Assembly (NCBI RefSeq): GCF_010586825.1
Contig: NZ_JAAAGB010000004.1
Span: forward strand, 1-64,000
Reading direction: 5' to 3'
Source: Draconibacterium mangrovi
Lineage (GTDB): Bacteria; Bacteroidota; Bacteroidia; Bacteroidales; Prolixibacteraceae
Length of the DNA: 64,000 bases
How positions within the stretch are numbered: the first letter of the stretch is position 1; each line of letters opens with the position of its first letter. A program made the translations under genes and the position numbers. Positions 1 through 8,993 of the stretch are shown in pieces. The notes beneath the pieces are model-generated. The model ran no database searches. It was given only the letters and a program-made list of their open reading frames with translations, and had not been told where the DNA came from.

Positions 1-363
1 TAAATCTATAGTTTGTTCGGAACCAATTGCGCTTTTTTTAAGTGCCCTGATATGAAGACTTTGCTCTGCAACAAGCAGTTTTAAGTCAGTGTTTTCGTTC
101 TTTAAATCATGTACCTCAACAGAGTTGGCTTCACGCTTAACATCGCCTGCTAAACGGCTTTTGCCAGCTTCCATAAAATCCTTGCTCCATTTGTAGTATA
201 GGTTGGCATTAATGCCTTCTCGCCTGCAGAGGCCAGCTATACTTTCTTCTCCTCTCAGTCCTTCAATTACAATCCTGATTTTTTCCTCTGCTGAATACTT
301 CTTTCTTGTGTGCCTCTTAATCTCTTTAATCTTGGCTTCGGCACTTTGTTTTTTTACAGTCAT
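1..363 (-). mobile_element. IS3-family transposase OrfA, 3' part cut by window edge
   Basis: Reading leftward from an ATG at 363, the frame stays open for 121 codons to the window edge. The product begins with a basic stretch, followed by a helix-turn-helix typical of HTH_Tnp_1 transposases: KYSAEEKIRIVIEGLRGE, then LCRREGINANLYYKWSKDF. A run of seven T at 33-39 (seven A on the coding strand) is where IS3 elements often have their OrfA/OrfB frameshift, but the second frame lies outside the window. The right end of the element probably lies in 390-435, where a sequence like TGGACACGTTGGTATA (leftward strand) could be the inverted repeat; the other end is not visible. Family assignment is from the HTH motif. 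Confidence 0.8.
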
Positions 364-444
364 TTTTGAACTTTTTAATGGTGATTAAATTAAGAAAACC
401 ATCTCTTAATTTTTATACCAACGTGTCCAAATTAGGCTGAAGAT

Positions 445-981
445 TTACAATTTTACGTATTTCTCATCACGCAACATGTTCCAGTAAAGATTGTAATGTC
501 CAACTACCAATTCAATATTGACTATTTGTAAATCGTCTGTAAATTCATGATGTATTGATCTAACGTAGAAGCTCTGTGCTTGCACCTTTTCTTTGAAATA
601 AGGAATAGTAATTTCGTCCCCAACACGAGGTGGTGATGGAAGGTTTCTTAATTTGACGTAAGCCCAATTCCCCAAGAATTCGAGAGAGAAGATATATTCA
701 ACGTTTTCAATAGTGTAGTCGATATTATTTGAAAATACCTCAGATAAGTCATCATATAACAGAGAAATCTTTCTCTTAAAGACTGAATAACTAATTTTTA
801 ATGTTTCAATTATTTCTTTTACTGAAGGATAGGGGAGATCTTCATCGTAGTAGTAATCTTTTTCGAGAAGTAGTTTAAGGATTTCATCGTAATCTTTCCC
901 TTTACCTATTAATTGCCTTGCGAAGTTACGCTGCGATAAAATATCTATCATCATGCCTTTTGATGTAATTTGATTGTCCAT
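445..981 (-). CDS. Hypothetical protein, 178 aa, AT-rich
   Basis: I do not recognise this protein. It has no signal peptide or membrane segment. Residues 50-85 (PSVKEIIETLKIS, then VFKRKISLLYDDL) resemble a helix-turn-helix, and the C-terminal half is beta-rich around residues 110-165 (RVGDEITIPYF). It is flanked by an IS3 element and tRNA genes and is more AT-rich than the housekeeping genes that follow, which suggests recently acquired DNA. It ends 81 bases from the IS OrfA start and appears monocistronic. Confidence 0.6.
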   Translation of the reverse strand: MDNQITSKGMMIDILSQRNFARQLIGKGKDYDEILKLLLEKDYYYDEDLPYPSVKEIIETLKISYSVFKRKISLLYDDLSEVFSNNIDYTIENVEYIFSLEFLGNWAYVKLRNLPSPPRVGDEITIPYFKEKVQAQSFYVRSIHHEFTDDLQIVNIELVVGHYNLYWNMLRDEKYVKL

Positions 982-1155
982 GATTAATAATTTTTAATTC
1001 ATGGATAATTACTCGTACAGAAGATGATAGTTACAATGAGTGGAGCGTTTTTTGTTTGCAAAAGCTGATTAAAAAATAATTCGATTTGTATGCAAATTAT
1101 ATGCAAACAAAAAAGAGTTACAAGAAATAAATCTTGTAACTCTTTGATTATTAGG

Positions 1156-1230
1156 TCGGGATACCAGGATTCGAACCTGGGACCCCCTGCTCCCAAAGCA
1201 GGTGCGCTAACCGGACTGCGCTACATCCCG
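1156..1230 (-). tRNA. tRNA-Pro (UGG)
   Basis: The reverse strand folds as a 75-nt cloverleaf. The acceptor stem is CGGGATG with TATCCCG, the D stem GCGC/GCGC, the anticodon loop TTTGGGA with anticodon TGG, and the T arm CCAGG-TTCGAAT-CCTGG, with discriminator A. The CCA end is not encoded. It lies 12 bases from tRNA-Ser and in the same direction, so the two are probably co-transcribed. Confidence 0.95.
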
Positions 1231-1241
1231 AAATATATAAT

Positions 1242-1329
<88 letters not shown>

Positions 1330-1330
1330 A

Positions 1331-1645
1331 AAAGTGAATATCGTTGCCAAATTTTAATTCGCTTTTCAGCAATATTATTAAAACTTATCCCCCAATACTT
1401 TTTTTGAACGTCGTTGCTTTGTTAAAGCGTGTGCAAAAGTAGAAATTGTTTTTACACTGGCAAAGAAAAATGAAAAAAAATGGCAAAAAAAATCGAATTC
1501 TTTTTTCGCGGTATAAACGAATGGCGATAAGGGATTGAGCCGTTTAAACTTGATTTTTTTGTACGTCTTTTTATGTGATTAAAAACCAGAGAGTTTCATT
1601 AGGTGGTTTTGGGAAGTTCATAGGTGTCTTGTAAAAAAGAAGTAG
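1331..1645. other. Intergenic, no gene seen
   Basis: This AT-rich spacer lies between the tRNA-Ser gene and the folE upstream dyad. It holds poly-A/T runs (about 1465-1510) and no reading frame with coding character on either strand. It probably carries the tRNA promoter, but no confident match to the Bacteroidota TTTG/TAnnTTTG pattern was found. Confidence 0.4.
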
Positions 1646-1680
1646 TTTGTTTAATATTTTGTTTTTATAGATTAAACAAA
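1646..1680. promoter_or_regulatory. 10-bp inverted repeat upstream of folE
   Basis: TTTGTTTAAT at 1646-1655 is repeated as its exact reverse complement ATTAAACAAA at 1671-1680, separated by 15 bases. The dyad ends 48 bases before the folE ATG. It could be an operator or a hairpin in the 5' leader. The arms are AT-rich, so chance cannot be excluded. Confidence 0.4.
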
Positions 1681-1728
1681 ATGGTTTTTGGTCTGTTTAT
1701 TAACTCGTAGAAACTAGAAACAGAAATT

Positions 1729-2442
1729 ATGAGTTACAGAGAAGAAATAATATTTACCAATACAGGAGCTGTAAGGAATGGTAAAACAAACGGACATGAT
1801 AAACATGAGACCATAGGCGATAATCACGTTGCAACTTCAATTGATACTCCAATGCGCGCAGACGCTTTTGAACTGAGCGACGAACGAAAAATGGAAATTA
1901 TTGAAGAGAAGTTTCGCGATATAATGGAAACAATGGGACTCGATTTGAACGATGACAGTTTGAGTGGAACGCCACATCGTGTGGCCAAAATGTTTGTGAA
2001 GGAAATATTCAGCGGATTAAATCCGGCCAATAAGCCGAAAGTCTCTGTCTTCGAAAATAAATTCAATTACGGCGAAATGTTGGTGGAAAAGAACATCAAT
2101 ATGAATTCCACTTGCGAGCATCATTTTCTACCGATTGTAGGAAAAGCACACGTAGCGTACATTTCATCGGGCGAAGTGATCGGATTGAGCAAAATCAACC
2201 GTATTGTCGACTATTTTGCACGCCGTCCGCAGGTACAGGAACGTTTAACGGTGCAAATTGCCAACGAGCTAAAAACAATACTTAAAACCGATGATGTGGC
2301 CGTTGTTATCGATGCCAAACACATGTGCGTATCTTCGCGCGGAATTCAGGATGAAAGCAGCAGTACTGTTACTGCCGAGTATTCCGGAAAATTTAAAGAC
2401 AAAAGCGTACGCGAAGAGTTTCTGAAATATGTAGAACTTTAA
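1729..2442 (+). CDS. folE: GTP cyclohydrolase I (FolE)
   Basis: Converts GTP to 7,8-dihydroneopterin triphosphate, the first step toward folate and other pterins, in the cytoplasm. The zinc-site residues are visible: Cys129 and His132 in STCEHHFLPIVGKAH and Cys200 in HMCVSSRG. The GLSKINRIVDYFARRPQVQE and RGIQDESSST signatures are also present. At 237 aa it is longer than the E. coli enzyme because of a roughly 45-residue low-complexity N-terminal extension. The start is the first ATG of the frame. Its stop shares four bases (TTAA) with the stop of the convergent PQQ-propeller gene. A dyad lies about 50 bases upstream. Confidence 0.95.
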   Translation: MSYREEIIFTNTGAVRNGKTNGHDKHETIGDNHVATSIDTPMRADAFELSDERKMEIIEEKFRDIMETMGLDLNDDSLSGTPHRVAKMFVKEIFSGLNPANKPKVSVFENKFNYGEMLVEKNINMNSTCEHHFLPIVGKAHVAYISSGEVIGLSKINRIVDYFARRPQVQERLTVQIANELKTILKTDDVAVVIDAKHMCVSSRGIQDESSSTVTAEYSGKFKDKSVREEFLKYVEL

Positions 2443-3686
2443 GCCTTATCTTTTATATCGAAAGCCATCAGCACCTGACCATGGCGCTGGTATAAAACAC
2501 CGTTTTTAATTACCGGGTGCGAGAAGTGCTCCTTTGTTCCCCGGGTAATTTTAAAATCGCTGATCGGATTCATTTTTCCGGTTTCATCGAAACCAACTAA
2601 TGACAATGTTCCGTTTTGACCATAATAGTATAGCAGATCATCGGCTGAAATAAGTGCGCCCCAACCCAATTTTAGCGAGTCGCTCAATTCGCCACTTGTT
2701 GCATCAATGCTTCTGAAAAACTTTTTCGAGGTGGCGCTACCGTATAAATGATCGTCAATTTTTACAATACCGCCCATATAACTGTCGAAACCTGTATTGC
2801 GCCACACTTCTTTAATGGCTGTTCCATCTTCCGAGAGTTGAAGTTTTACACCGCAATTTCCGTCTCCGGCGGCGTAGTATAGGTAACCTGAGTCGTAAAT
2901 GACACAATTGCTGTGTGTATCGCCCATGCCTGGCTGACGTTTGTCGAGCGGAACATTATCCTGCGCATGTGTCCATAACAGTTCTCCTGTCTCAGCATCA
3001 AATCCCATCATATTATAAGCAGAGAATGTAACAAAGATATGGCGTGTTGGAAGTTCAATAAGCGTTCCCGGATTGTAGCCCGATCGTTCGCTATGTCCGG
3101 CATTGCTCCATAGTAATTCTCCTGTAAAACGGTTTAAACCAACCACATTGTACTCTTTTCCACCGGGTGTCCAGAAAACTTTGTCGCCATCAATTACAGG
3201 GGCTTCCGAGTGGCCAAAACGCGGATAGATACCATTAAAATCTGTCATAAATCGTTTTTCCCAAACCAGCTCTCCGTTCGAGCGTTTCAGGCAAAACAAA
3301 TTTCCCATTCCCGAACCCACATAAATTAAATCGTCGACAATAGTTGGTTGCGAACGCGATCCCGGGTAGCTGCTTACCCATTCTTTACCGAGTGAAACTT
3401 CCCATTTTTTCTGCCCGTTTAAATCGATACAGAATAAAGTGGCAGTGCTGTCGAGAGCTCCGGTTATAAAAATCTCAGAATCGGTTATTGTTGGCGTGCC
3501 ATATCCATCTCCAATACCTTCAATATACCAAAGTTCGGCTGGTCCTTCTTGGGGCCATTCTTTTAAAAGGTTTTGCTCGTTAAAAATCCCTTTGCGGTTT
3601 TCGCCGCGCCACTGGTAAATTTCGGTTTTGTTTGAATTACATGAAAAAACAATAAGACAGATGAAAAGCAGGAACAAATTCTTCAT
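2439..3686 (-). CDS. PQQ-like beta-propeller lipoprotein
   Basis: A 415-aa exported protein with a lipoprotein signal (hydrophobic stretch, then FSC near residue 16). The body consists of PQQ/BamB-like blades, for example SEIFITGALDSTATLFCIDL, IYVGSGMGNLFCLKR and VVGLNRFTGELLW, about one every 45-50 residues. Such proteins usually act as periplasmic scaffolds or quinoprotein-like domains; no catalytic residue can be assigned. It is convergent with folE and overlaps it by four bases. Confidence 0.8.
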   Translation of the reverse strand: MKNLFLLFICLIVFSCNSNKTEIYQWRGENRKGIFNEQNLLKEWPQEGPAELWYIEGIGDGYGTPTITDSEIFITGALDSTATLFCIDLNGQKKWEVSLGKEWVSSYPGSRSQPTIVDDLIYVGSGMGNLFCLKRSNGELVWEKRFMTDFNGIYPRFGHSEAPVIDGDKVFWTPGGKEYNVVGLNRFTGELLWSNAGHSERSGYNPGTLIELPTRHIFVTFSAYNMMGFDAETGELLWTHAQDNVPLDKRQPGMGDTHSNCVIYDSGYLYYAAGDGNCGVKLQLSEDGTAIKEVWRNTGFDSYMGGIVKIDDHLYGSATSKKFFRSIDATSGELSDSLKLGWGALISADDLLYYYGQNGTLSLVGFDETGKMNPISDFKITRGTKEHFSHPVIKNGVLYQRHGQVLMAFDIKDKA

Positions 3687-3758
3687 AACAGTTATTTCGG
3701 TTTTTTAGAAATAAAAGTAGAAGTAAGTGCCAAATAATTACAGTTTTATGAAGAAATT

Positions 3759-4175
3759 TTAGGCTTTACCTTCAAAATACTTTTTCTGCATTGTGACAAC
3801 TGATTTGTGAAAATCAGGAAATCTTTTCCAAAGGTCTTTATCACAGTTCTTTAGTTGCTTGCACTGAATGCACGAGTCGAACTGTTTATCTTTGGCACAC
3901 GCACGAACCGTACAATTAGTAAGAACAACACCGGCAGGCTTATCGGAATTTTTACACCCGAAACAAAATATCTTTTCGGCATCAAATGAAATTCCGTAAT
4001 GTTCTTCTATTTTCCATTGTTCGTAAGCTTTTTTCTTTAGTTCTACATCATTTTTTTCTGATGCTTCCAGAAACTGACAATCGGCAGGGCAGGTGTAGCC
4101 ACAATAATTCAGTTTTTTCGGATCGGGAAGTTCATCCTGAGGAAATGTAAAGGCAGAAAGTTTACCGGAAAGCAA
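3759..4175 (-). CDS. DUF3795 cysteine-rich protein; Tat signal split off by a frameshift
   Basis: The 138-aa open frame has the DUF3795 cysteine layout: CGYTCPADC, then FCFGCKN, CTVRACA and CIQCKQLKNC, a probable metal or Fe-S binding protein. The frame as it stands opens only at a TTG (4175). Upstream, an ATG at 4237 starts MTNPSNRR in another frame. Restoring one base at about 4213 would join it to the body as RRxFIRNSSFTG...LLSGKLSAF, a good twin-arginine signal. So either the gene lost one base or the sequence has an error. As read, the product would be cytoplasmic or not made. Confidence 0.75.
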   Translation of the reverse strand: MLSGKLSAFTFPQDELPDPKKLNYCGYTCPADCQFLEASEKNDVELKKKAYEQWKIEEHYGISFDAEKIFCFGCKNSDKPAGVVLTNCTVRACAKDKQFDSCIQCKQLKNCDKDLWKRFPDFHKSVVTMQKKYFEGKA

Positions 4176-4341
4176 AATTGCACAGCCTGTAAATGAACTG
4201 TTTCTGATAAACTGCGACGGTTGGATGGATTAGTCATAACTATTGATTTTGGTTTACTAAGTTATGACAACTTATCAAAGGAACACCCTTACTAAGGATG
4301 ATACTTTTGGTTGAAATGATCTGGTATTTCAGATCGAGCAA

Positions 4342-5316
4342 TTACTCGAAATAAGAATATACCTCGTCATAACATTTCATTTCCATCACATCGGCACGCA
4401 TTTTTGCCGCACCAGGAAATGAATTGAGGTAGATTTTATAGAAGCGTTTCAGGATATTGAAATTTTTGTCGGGGCTCCAGGTTTGCTCAAAAAGCCGCGT
4501 GTGTTCCAGTAATTTAGCAATCCGGTCTTCCATCGAAATTTCTTCTTTCCCGGGATTGAAAAACCAGGGATTGTGGAAAATTCCACGACCGATCATTACT
4601 CCGTTTACGCCGGTTTGGTTCACGCGTTCAAGTCCCTGTTGGTACGACATAACATCGCCGTTTCCATGAACGGGAATATGTGGTTTTAAGCTGTTTTTTA
4701 GTTGAACGGCTTTTGCAATTTCCTCCCAGCTGGCATCGCCATCCGATTGCATACGTTGCGTCCGGCCATGTAAAATAATAGCTGCCGGATCAACCTCCAG
4801 CAGGTTGGCTATCCAGTTTTCGGTAATGTGCTCTTTTATTCCGGTGCGTGTTTTTACACTCACGGGTAGGTGGGTGCCTTCTTTTGTGGCCAGAATTATT
4901 TCTTTGGCACGCGCCGGTTCGCCAATCAAAGCGCTGCAGGCGCCAATTTTAAATACCTTTTTTACGGGGCATCCCATGTTAATGTCGATGCCGTCGAAAT
5001 CGTAATTTTCGGTAATGTATTTGGCAATGTTGTGGTAAATTTCCGGGTTTCGTCCCCAGATTTGCGCCACAATTTTAATGTTGAGTTTTTTGAGCAGAGC
5101 CCGTTCCGACTCATTTACGATCAACCGTTCCGAAACACGTTCTCTGCCAACCGGATGATTCATCCCTTCAACAGAAGTGAACTCGGTAAAAACCATGTGT
5201 AATTTCCCCGGTGCTGTCATTCCCATTACAATTTCACGAAAAACCGTATCGGTAACATCCTCCATGGGGGCCAGCGAAAAAGCAGGGCCATCAAACTCTT
5301 GCCAAAAATTGTTCAT
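4342..5316 (-). CDS. tRNA-dihydrouridine synthase (Dus family)
   Basis: A 324-aa flavoenzyme that reduces uridine to dihydrouridine in tRNA D-loops. The N-terminus has the FMN-barrel motif SLAPMEDVTD. The catalytic Cys is about residue 116 in DINMGCPVKK, and later motifs VSVKTRTGI, ILHGRT, HGNGDV and GVMIGRGIF follow the Dus order. Length fits the family. Which subfamily (A, B or C) and which uridine cannot be settled here. It lies 40 bases downstream of trhO, another tRNA-modifying gene in the same direction, so the two probably form an operon. Confidence 0.9.
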   Translation of the reverse strand: MNNFWQEFDGPAFSLAPMEDVTDTVFREIVMGMTAPGKLHMVFTEFTSVEGMNHPVGRERVSERLIVNESERALLKKLNIKIVAQIWGRNPEIYHNIAKYITENYDFDGIDINMGCPVKKVFKIGACSALIGEPARAKEIILATKEGTHLPVSVKTRTGIKEHITENWIANLLEVDPAAIILHGRTQRMQSDGDASWEEIAKAVQLKNSLKPHIPVHGNGDVMSYQQGLERVNQTGVNGVMIGRGIFHNPWFFNPGKEEISMEDRIAKLLEHTRLFEQTWSPDKNFNILKRFYKIYLNSFPGAAKMRADVMEMKCYDEVYSYFE

Positions 5317-5356
5317 GCCACAAAATTATCAAAACATATAGAAGTGCACAACGAAA

Positions 5357-6385
5357 CTATTTCTGTTGCTCGAGTTGCATTAACGAAAGGCTTTTTCTGA
5401 ACTTGCGGCTGTTGCCAAAACCAATGCGTAAATCGGACGGACGGCCGGTGCCCTGCATTTTTTCGTCGGCACATTGGGGTGTGCAGCAACCGTGGTATTT
5501 CTCGGCACACTCGGGGCATTGAATAAACAGTATATGACAACCGTGATTATCGCAATTGGTATGCGAATCGCAGGCTTTTCCGCACTGGTGGCATTTTGAA
5601 ATAATTTCGCCGTTTACACTTTCGCCCAAACGTTCGTCGAACACAAAGTTTTTACCAATAAATTTTGAATCAAGGTTTTCCGTTTTTATCTGTCGGGCAT
5701 ATTCTAAAATTCCGCCATGCAACTGGTTAACATCTCTAAATCCCTGGTGTTTTAGGTACGCACTGGCTTTTTCGCAGCGAATTCCACCGGTACAATACAA
5801 CAGCACTTTTTTATCTTTTTTGTCTTCCAGCAAGTCGGTTACAATTTCCAGTTCTTCACGAAAAGTATCCGCTTCCGGGCAAATAGCACCTTCAAAATGA
5901 CCGATCTCGCTTTCGTAGTAGTTGCGCATATCAACAACGACCGTATCTTCTTGACCAATGTATTCGTGGAACTCTACACCCGACAAGTGTTTACCTACAT
6001 TGGTAACATCGTAGGCATCGTCGTCCAAACCATCGGCAACCAGTTTTGGGCGCACTTTAATGGTTAGTTTATAAAACGATTTTCCATCGTCTTCAATGGC
6101 ATATTTAATCGGAATGTCTTGCAGGATTTCATACTTTTTCAAGGACTCCACAAAAGCGTCCCAGTGGTGTTCCGGCACGCTCATTTGTGCGTTAATTCCT
6201 TCGCGGGCCACATAAATACGGCCAAAACAGTCAAGCGGAAACCAATCACGAAACAATTCATCTCTAAATTCCTGTGGATTTTCAAGAATGTGATATCGAT
6301 AAAACGAAATCGTTTTTCGCTGAAAGGTTTCTTCAGCCAGCCTTTTTTTTAGTTCTTCCTTGTTTACCCGGTTGTGTAAAAACAT
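5357..6385 (-). CDS. trhO: tRNA uridine-34 hydroxylase TrhO (rhodanese family)
   Basis: Forms 5-hydroxyuridine at position 34 of tRNAs. It has an N-terminal acylphosphatase-like domain (about residues 20-105), a rhodanese domain with VVDMRNYYESEIGHFEGA and an active-site loop CTGGIRCEKASAYL (Cys near residue 198), and a C-terminal cysteine cluster (CHQCGKACDSHTNCDNHGC) that probably binds zinc. I chose the ATG at 6385 (MFLHNRVNKEEL) because the upstream in-frame ATG at 6439 adds a non-conserved leader. It is followed closely by the Dus gene. Confidence 0.9.
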   Translation of the reverse strand: MFLHNRVNKEELKKRLAEETFQRKTISFYRYHILENPQEFRDELFRDWFPLDCFGRIYVAREGINAQMSVPEHHWDAFVESLKKYEILQDIPIKYAIEDDGKSFYKLTIKVRPKLVADGLDDDAYDVTNVGKHLSGVEFHEYIGQEDTVVVDMRNYYESEIGHFEGAICPEADTFREELEIVTDLLEDKKDKKVLLYCTGGIRCEKASAYLKHQGFRDVNQLHGGILEYARQIKTENLDSKFIGKNFVFDERLGESVNGEIISKCHQCGKACDSHTNCDNHGCHILFIQCPECAEKYHGCCTPQCADEKMQGTGRPSDLRIGFGNSRKFRKSLSLMQLEQQK

Positions 6386-6471
6386 GTTACCTGTGTTTAA
6401 AATGCGCGGCAAAAATACACAAATTGACAAAAAGAGCAAAAAAGATGGTTTATTCTTTAATGTGTGCTGTT

Positions 6472-6500
6472 TTTGAAATGCTGTTTTTCTTGTAACTTTA
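6472..6500 (+). promoter_or_regulatory. Possible Bacteroidota-type promoter
   Basis: TTTG at 6472-6475 and TAACTTTA at 6493-6500 are separated by 17 bases, close to the TTTG/TAnnTTTG pattern. The -7 element lacks the final G. It precedes the serine hydrolase gene by about 47 bases. Confidence 0.3.
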
Positions 6501-6546
6501 TATAGCTTCTTCGCGTTGCGGAATCAGTAATCTAAATTATACCAAA

Positions 6547-7620
6547 ATGAAAAACCTGTACTATCTGCTAATCTTATTGTTATTCATTGGAACTTCGTGT
6601 GCCAAAGAAGATCCAAAAATAAAGGAGGTTAAAGACTACATCGAACAATTACGTGTTGAAAGCGAATCGGTAGGGTGGACTGCAACTGTTTCAATTGATA
6701 ATGAGATTGTTTTGTCGAAAGGATTTGGTTTGGGCCATTACGAGCAACAGGTGCCTGTTTATCCGAGAAAAACCAAATTCAGAATAGGAAGTATTTCTAA
6801 GGCACTTACAGCGGCCGGATTGGGTATTTTGATAGAGGAAGGAAAGATCGATCTTGATGCGCCGGTTCAAAAATATGTACCTGATTTCCCGGAAAAGAAA
6901 TACGAAATTACTACGCGACAGGTGGCCGGGCATTTGGCTGGAATACGCCATTATAATGGGGATGAATTCCTGTCGTCAAAGTACTATCCAACGGTGAGAG
7001 ATGGATTGGAAATTTTTATGAATGATACCTTATTGTTTGAGCCGGGAACAAAGTACAGTTACTCGAGCTATGGATTTAATCTTTTAAGTGCTGTAATGGA
7101 AGGTGCTTCAGGCGAGGAGTTTCTGCATTTTATGCAGATGCGTGTTTTCGATCCTTTAGAAATGACCGAGACAACTGCCGAACGTATGGATTCGCTCATC
7201 CTGTTTCGTGCCGGTTATTATGACATGAATGAGGGGAAAGTTATAAATGCACCATTCGTCGATAACAGTTACAAATGGGCTGGCGGTGGTTTTATTTCAA
7301 CCTCAGCAGATTTGGTAAAGTTTGGGAATGCAATGCTGAATAATACGCTTTTCCCCGAAGAAGTAAAACAACAACTGATTACACCTCAAACCTTAAAAAA
7401 CGGAGAAAAAACAACATATGGAATGGGATTCTTTTCGGGGACCGATGAATTTGGACGCGAATATTATGGCCATGGTGGAGGTTCGGTAGGAGGGTGCTCA
7501 AATCTTATTATTTACCCGGAGGAGAAAATGGTGGTAGCCGTAATAACCAACGATTCACGTGCCAAGGTGGGGAATGAACTACATAAAATTGCAGAAATCC
7601 TGCTAGGCGAAAAACAATAA
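6547..7620 (+). CDS. Serine hydrolase, class C beta-lactamase-like lipoprotein
   Basis: A 357-aa exported protein with a lipobox (GTSC, Cys18). The catalytic SxxK is SISK (Ser82, Lys85), the second motif is YSS in KYSYSSYGFN where classical enzymes have YxN, and HGGGSVGG near residue 315 replaces the KTG box. This pattern fits the broad PF00144 family of D-amino peptidases, esterases and beta-lactamase relatives. The substrate cannot be told, and the absence of canonical YxN argues against a true cephalosporinase. It appears monocistronic and convergent with the subtilase gene. Confidence 0.85.
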   Translation: MKNLYYLLILLLFIGTSCAKEDPKIKEVKDYIEQLRVESESVGWTATVSIDNEIVLSKGFGLGHYEQQVPVYPRKTKFRIGSISKALTAAGLGILIEEGKIDLDAPVQKYVPDFPEKKYEITTRQVAGHLAGIRHYNGDEFLSSKYYPTVRDGLEIFMNDTLLFEPGTKYSYSSYGFNLLSAVMEGASGEEFLHFMQMRVFDPLEMTETTAERMDSLILFRAGYYDMNEGKVINAPFVDNSYKWAGGGFISTSADLVKFGNAMLNNTLFPEEVKQQLITPQTLKNGEKTTYGMGFFSGTDEFGREYYGHGGGSVGGCSNLIIYPEEKMVVAVITNDSRAKVGNELHKIAEILLGEKQ

Positions 7621-7624
7621 AAAA

Positions 7625-7643
7625 CCCGGAGTTTAAATCCGGG
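7625..7643 (-). terminator. Intrinsic terminator of the subtilase gene
   Basis: CCCGGA and TCCGGG pair around a 7-nt loop. On the leftward strand the hairpin is followed by a T run, which fits termination after the subtilase stop at 7668. It also lies just past the serine hydrolase stop, so it may act for both genes. Confidence 0.75.
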
Positions 7644-7667
7644 CTTTGAGCTATTTATAGTACTTAA

Positions 7668-8879
7668 TTACAAATGAATAATCGGATCCGGATCGTTGTC
7701 AGGATCTCCGTTAACAGTACCACTTGAACTTGCCGGGCCCATTAACAAAACACCTGCTGCGTGTGGTGCAGCCATCGATGTTCCACTGATGGTATTATAA
7801 CCTCCGTCTTTCCAGGTTGACTTAATGCGGTAACCGGGTGCACAATAATCAACGGCACTTCCGTAATTCGAGAAATAGGCCCAGTCATCATTACTATCGC
7901 AAGCCGAAATGGTGTAAACTTTTGTGCTTTCGTCGCCAATACGTGCGGGAGAATGATTGTTTGCATCATCGCTTTCGTTACCGGCGGCCAGCACAAAGGT
8001 GCAGCTTGAAGAGGCTGCTAGCACAGCATTATCGAGTGTAGTAGAAACGCCTCCGCCAAGACTCATATTTGCCACATCGCCTGACGAGGCATTGGCTGCT
8101 ACATAATTTACTCCGGCTACAACTCCTGAAACTGTACCGCTTCCCCGGCGGTCGAGCACGCGAACCGCAACAACCGTTGCTCCGGCTGCAACGCCCACAA
8201 CACCTTCTGAATTATCAATTGCCGCAATTGTTCCGGCAACATGAGTTCCGTGTCCGTTTTGGTCATCAGGAGTTGATTTTCCTCCCAAAAATGTCTCACT
8301 TCTATTTTTATCTACATTCAAATCCGGATGGTCCTGATCAATTCCGCTATCAATTATCCAGGCAACTTTTCCGGTTCCGTCGTCAGCTCCGCCAACACGG
8401 GAAATTCCCCAGGGTGTTTCCTGCGCAGTAGTTCCGCCTCCTGTGTCGCCACCACCACTATTAGGCCCTTTTCCTGGAGGTGGTGCCAATGCAATTACTT
8501 TGTCTTGCTCGATGTAAGCTACCGAAGCATCATTTTCGAGTTTCTTTAATTGTCCGGGAGCTATTTTTACTGAGAATCCTTTTAAGGCAGTGCCGTATAC
8601 GTGGCCAATTTCACCATCGGTAATACCTGCACGTTCCAATATTTTTGCAGAACTGACTTTCACAGCATTTTGTTTCTTTTCGTAACCTTTTAACTGTGCT
8701 AATTCTGCCGTTAGGTCGGCATCGTTCAGTACAACTATGTAACTGTTTTTCGATGATGACGCGGATTTAAGTTCTACTGTGTCATCAGCGTTTTCGTCGC
8801 TTACAAAGGTGTCGTTACACGAGTAAATTAATGCTCCTGCAAAGAAGAGAACCAGGATTTTTAATTGCAGTTTTTTCAT
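7668..8879 (-). CDS. S8 subtilisin-like serine protease lipoprotein
   Basis: A 403-aa exported protease. The N-terminus is a lipoprotein signal (IYSC, Cys21). An inhibitor I9-like propeptide follows at about residues 45-125 (SYIVVLNDADLT; VAYIEQDKVIAL). The catalytic triad is visible: Asp in WIIDSGIDQDHPDL, His in NGHGTHVAGTI and Ser in GTSMAAPHAAGVL, with the oxyanion Asn in LAAGNESDD. A Gly/Pro-rich linker separates propeptide and catalytic domain. The protein ends shortly after the catalytic Ser with an Asp/Pro-rich tail and no sorting domain. Confidence 0.92.
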   Translation of the reverse strand: MKKLQLKILVLFFAGALIYSCNDTFVSDENADDTVELKSASSSKNSYIVVLNDADLTAELAQLKGYEKKQNAVKVSSAKILERAGITDGEIGHVYGTALKGFSVKIAPGQLKKLENDASVAYIEQDKVIALAPPPGKGPNSGGGDTGGGTTAQETPWGISRVGGADDGTGKVAWIIDSGIDQDHPDLNVDKNRSETFLGGKSTPDDQNGHGTHVAGTIAAIDNSEGVVGVAAGATVVAVRVLDRRGSGTVSGVVAGVNYVAANASSGDVANMSLGGGVSTTLDNAVLAASSSCTFVLAAGNESDDANNHSPARIGDESTKVYTISACDSNDDWAYFSNYGSAVDYCAPGYRIKSTWKDGGYNTISGTSMAAPHAAGVLLMGPASSSGTVNGDPDNDPDPIIHL

Positions 8880-8945
8880 AAAAGTTATGTTTTTAGTGAG
8901 TAAATTAATTATCAGCGTTTTGTGTTCATTCTAAAGCATAAAAAA

Positions 8946-8970
8946 AGCTGCTTGTAAAATACAAACAGCT
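8946..8970 (-). terminator. Intrinsic terminator of the thioredoxin-like gene
   Basis: AGCTG/CAGCT and TTGT/ACAA pair with one internal mismatch and a five-base loop. Leftward it is followed by seven T. It sits 24 bases past the stop of the TlpA-like gene. Confidence 0.75.
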
Positions 8971-8993
8971 CTTTTATTAATATTGTTTAAATC

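Noticed and set aside
1-981. Defence island or complete transposon at the left edge
   Set aside because: Only one IS OrfA and one unknown gene are visible; the other end lies outside the window.
6547-7620. A true class C beta-lactamase (antibiotic resistance gene)
   Set aside because: Has SxxK but lacks canonical YxN and KTG boxes and is a lipoprotein, so resistance cannot be claimed.
8117-8431. Open frames opposite the subtilase gene
   Set aside because: These antisense frames run over the protease catalytic motifs and have no start context; shadows of the real gene.
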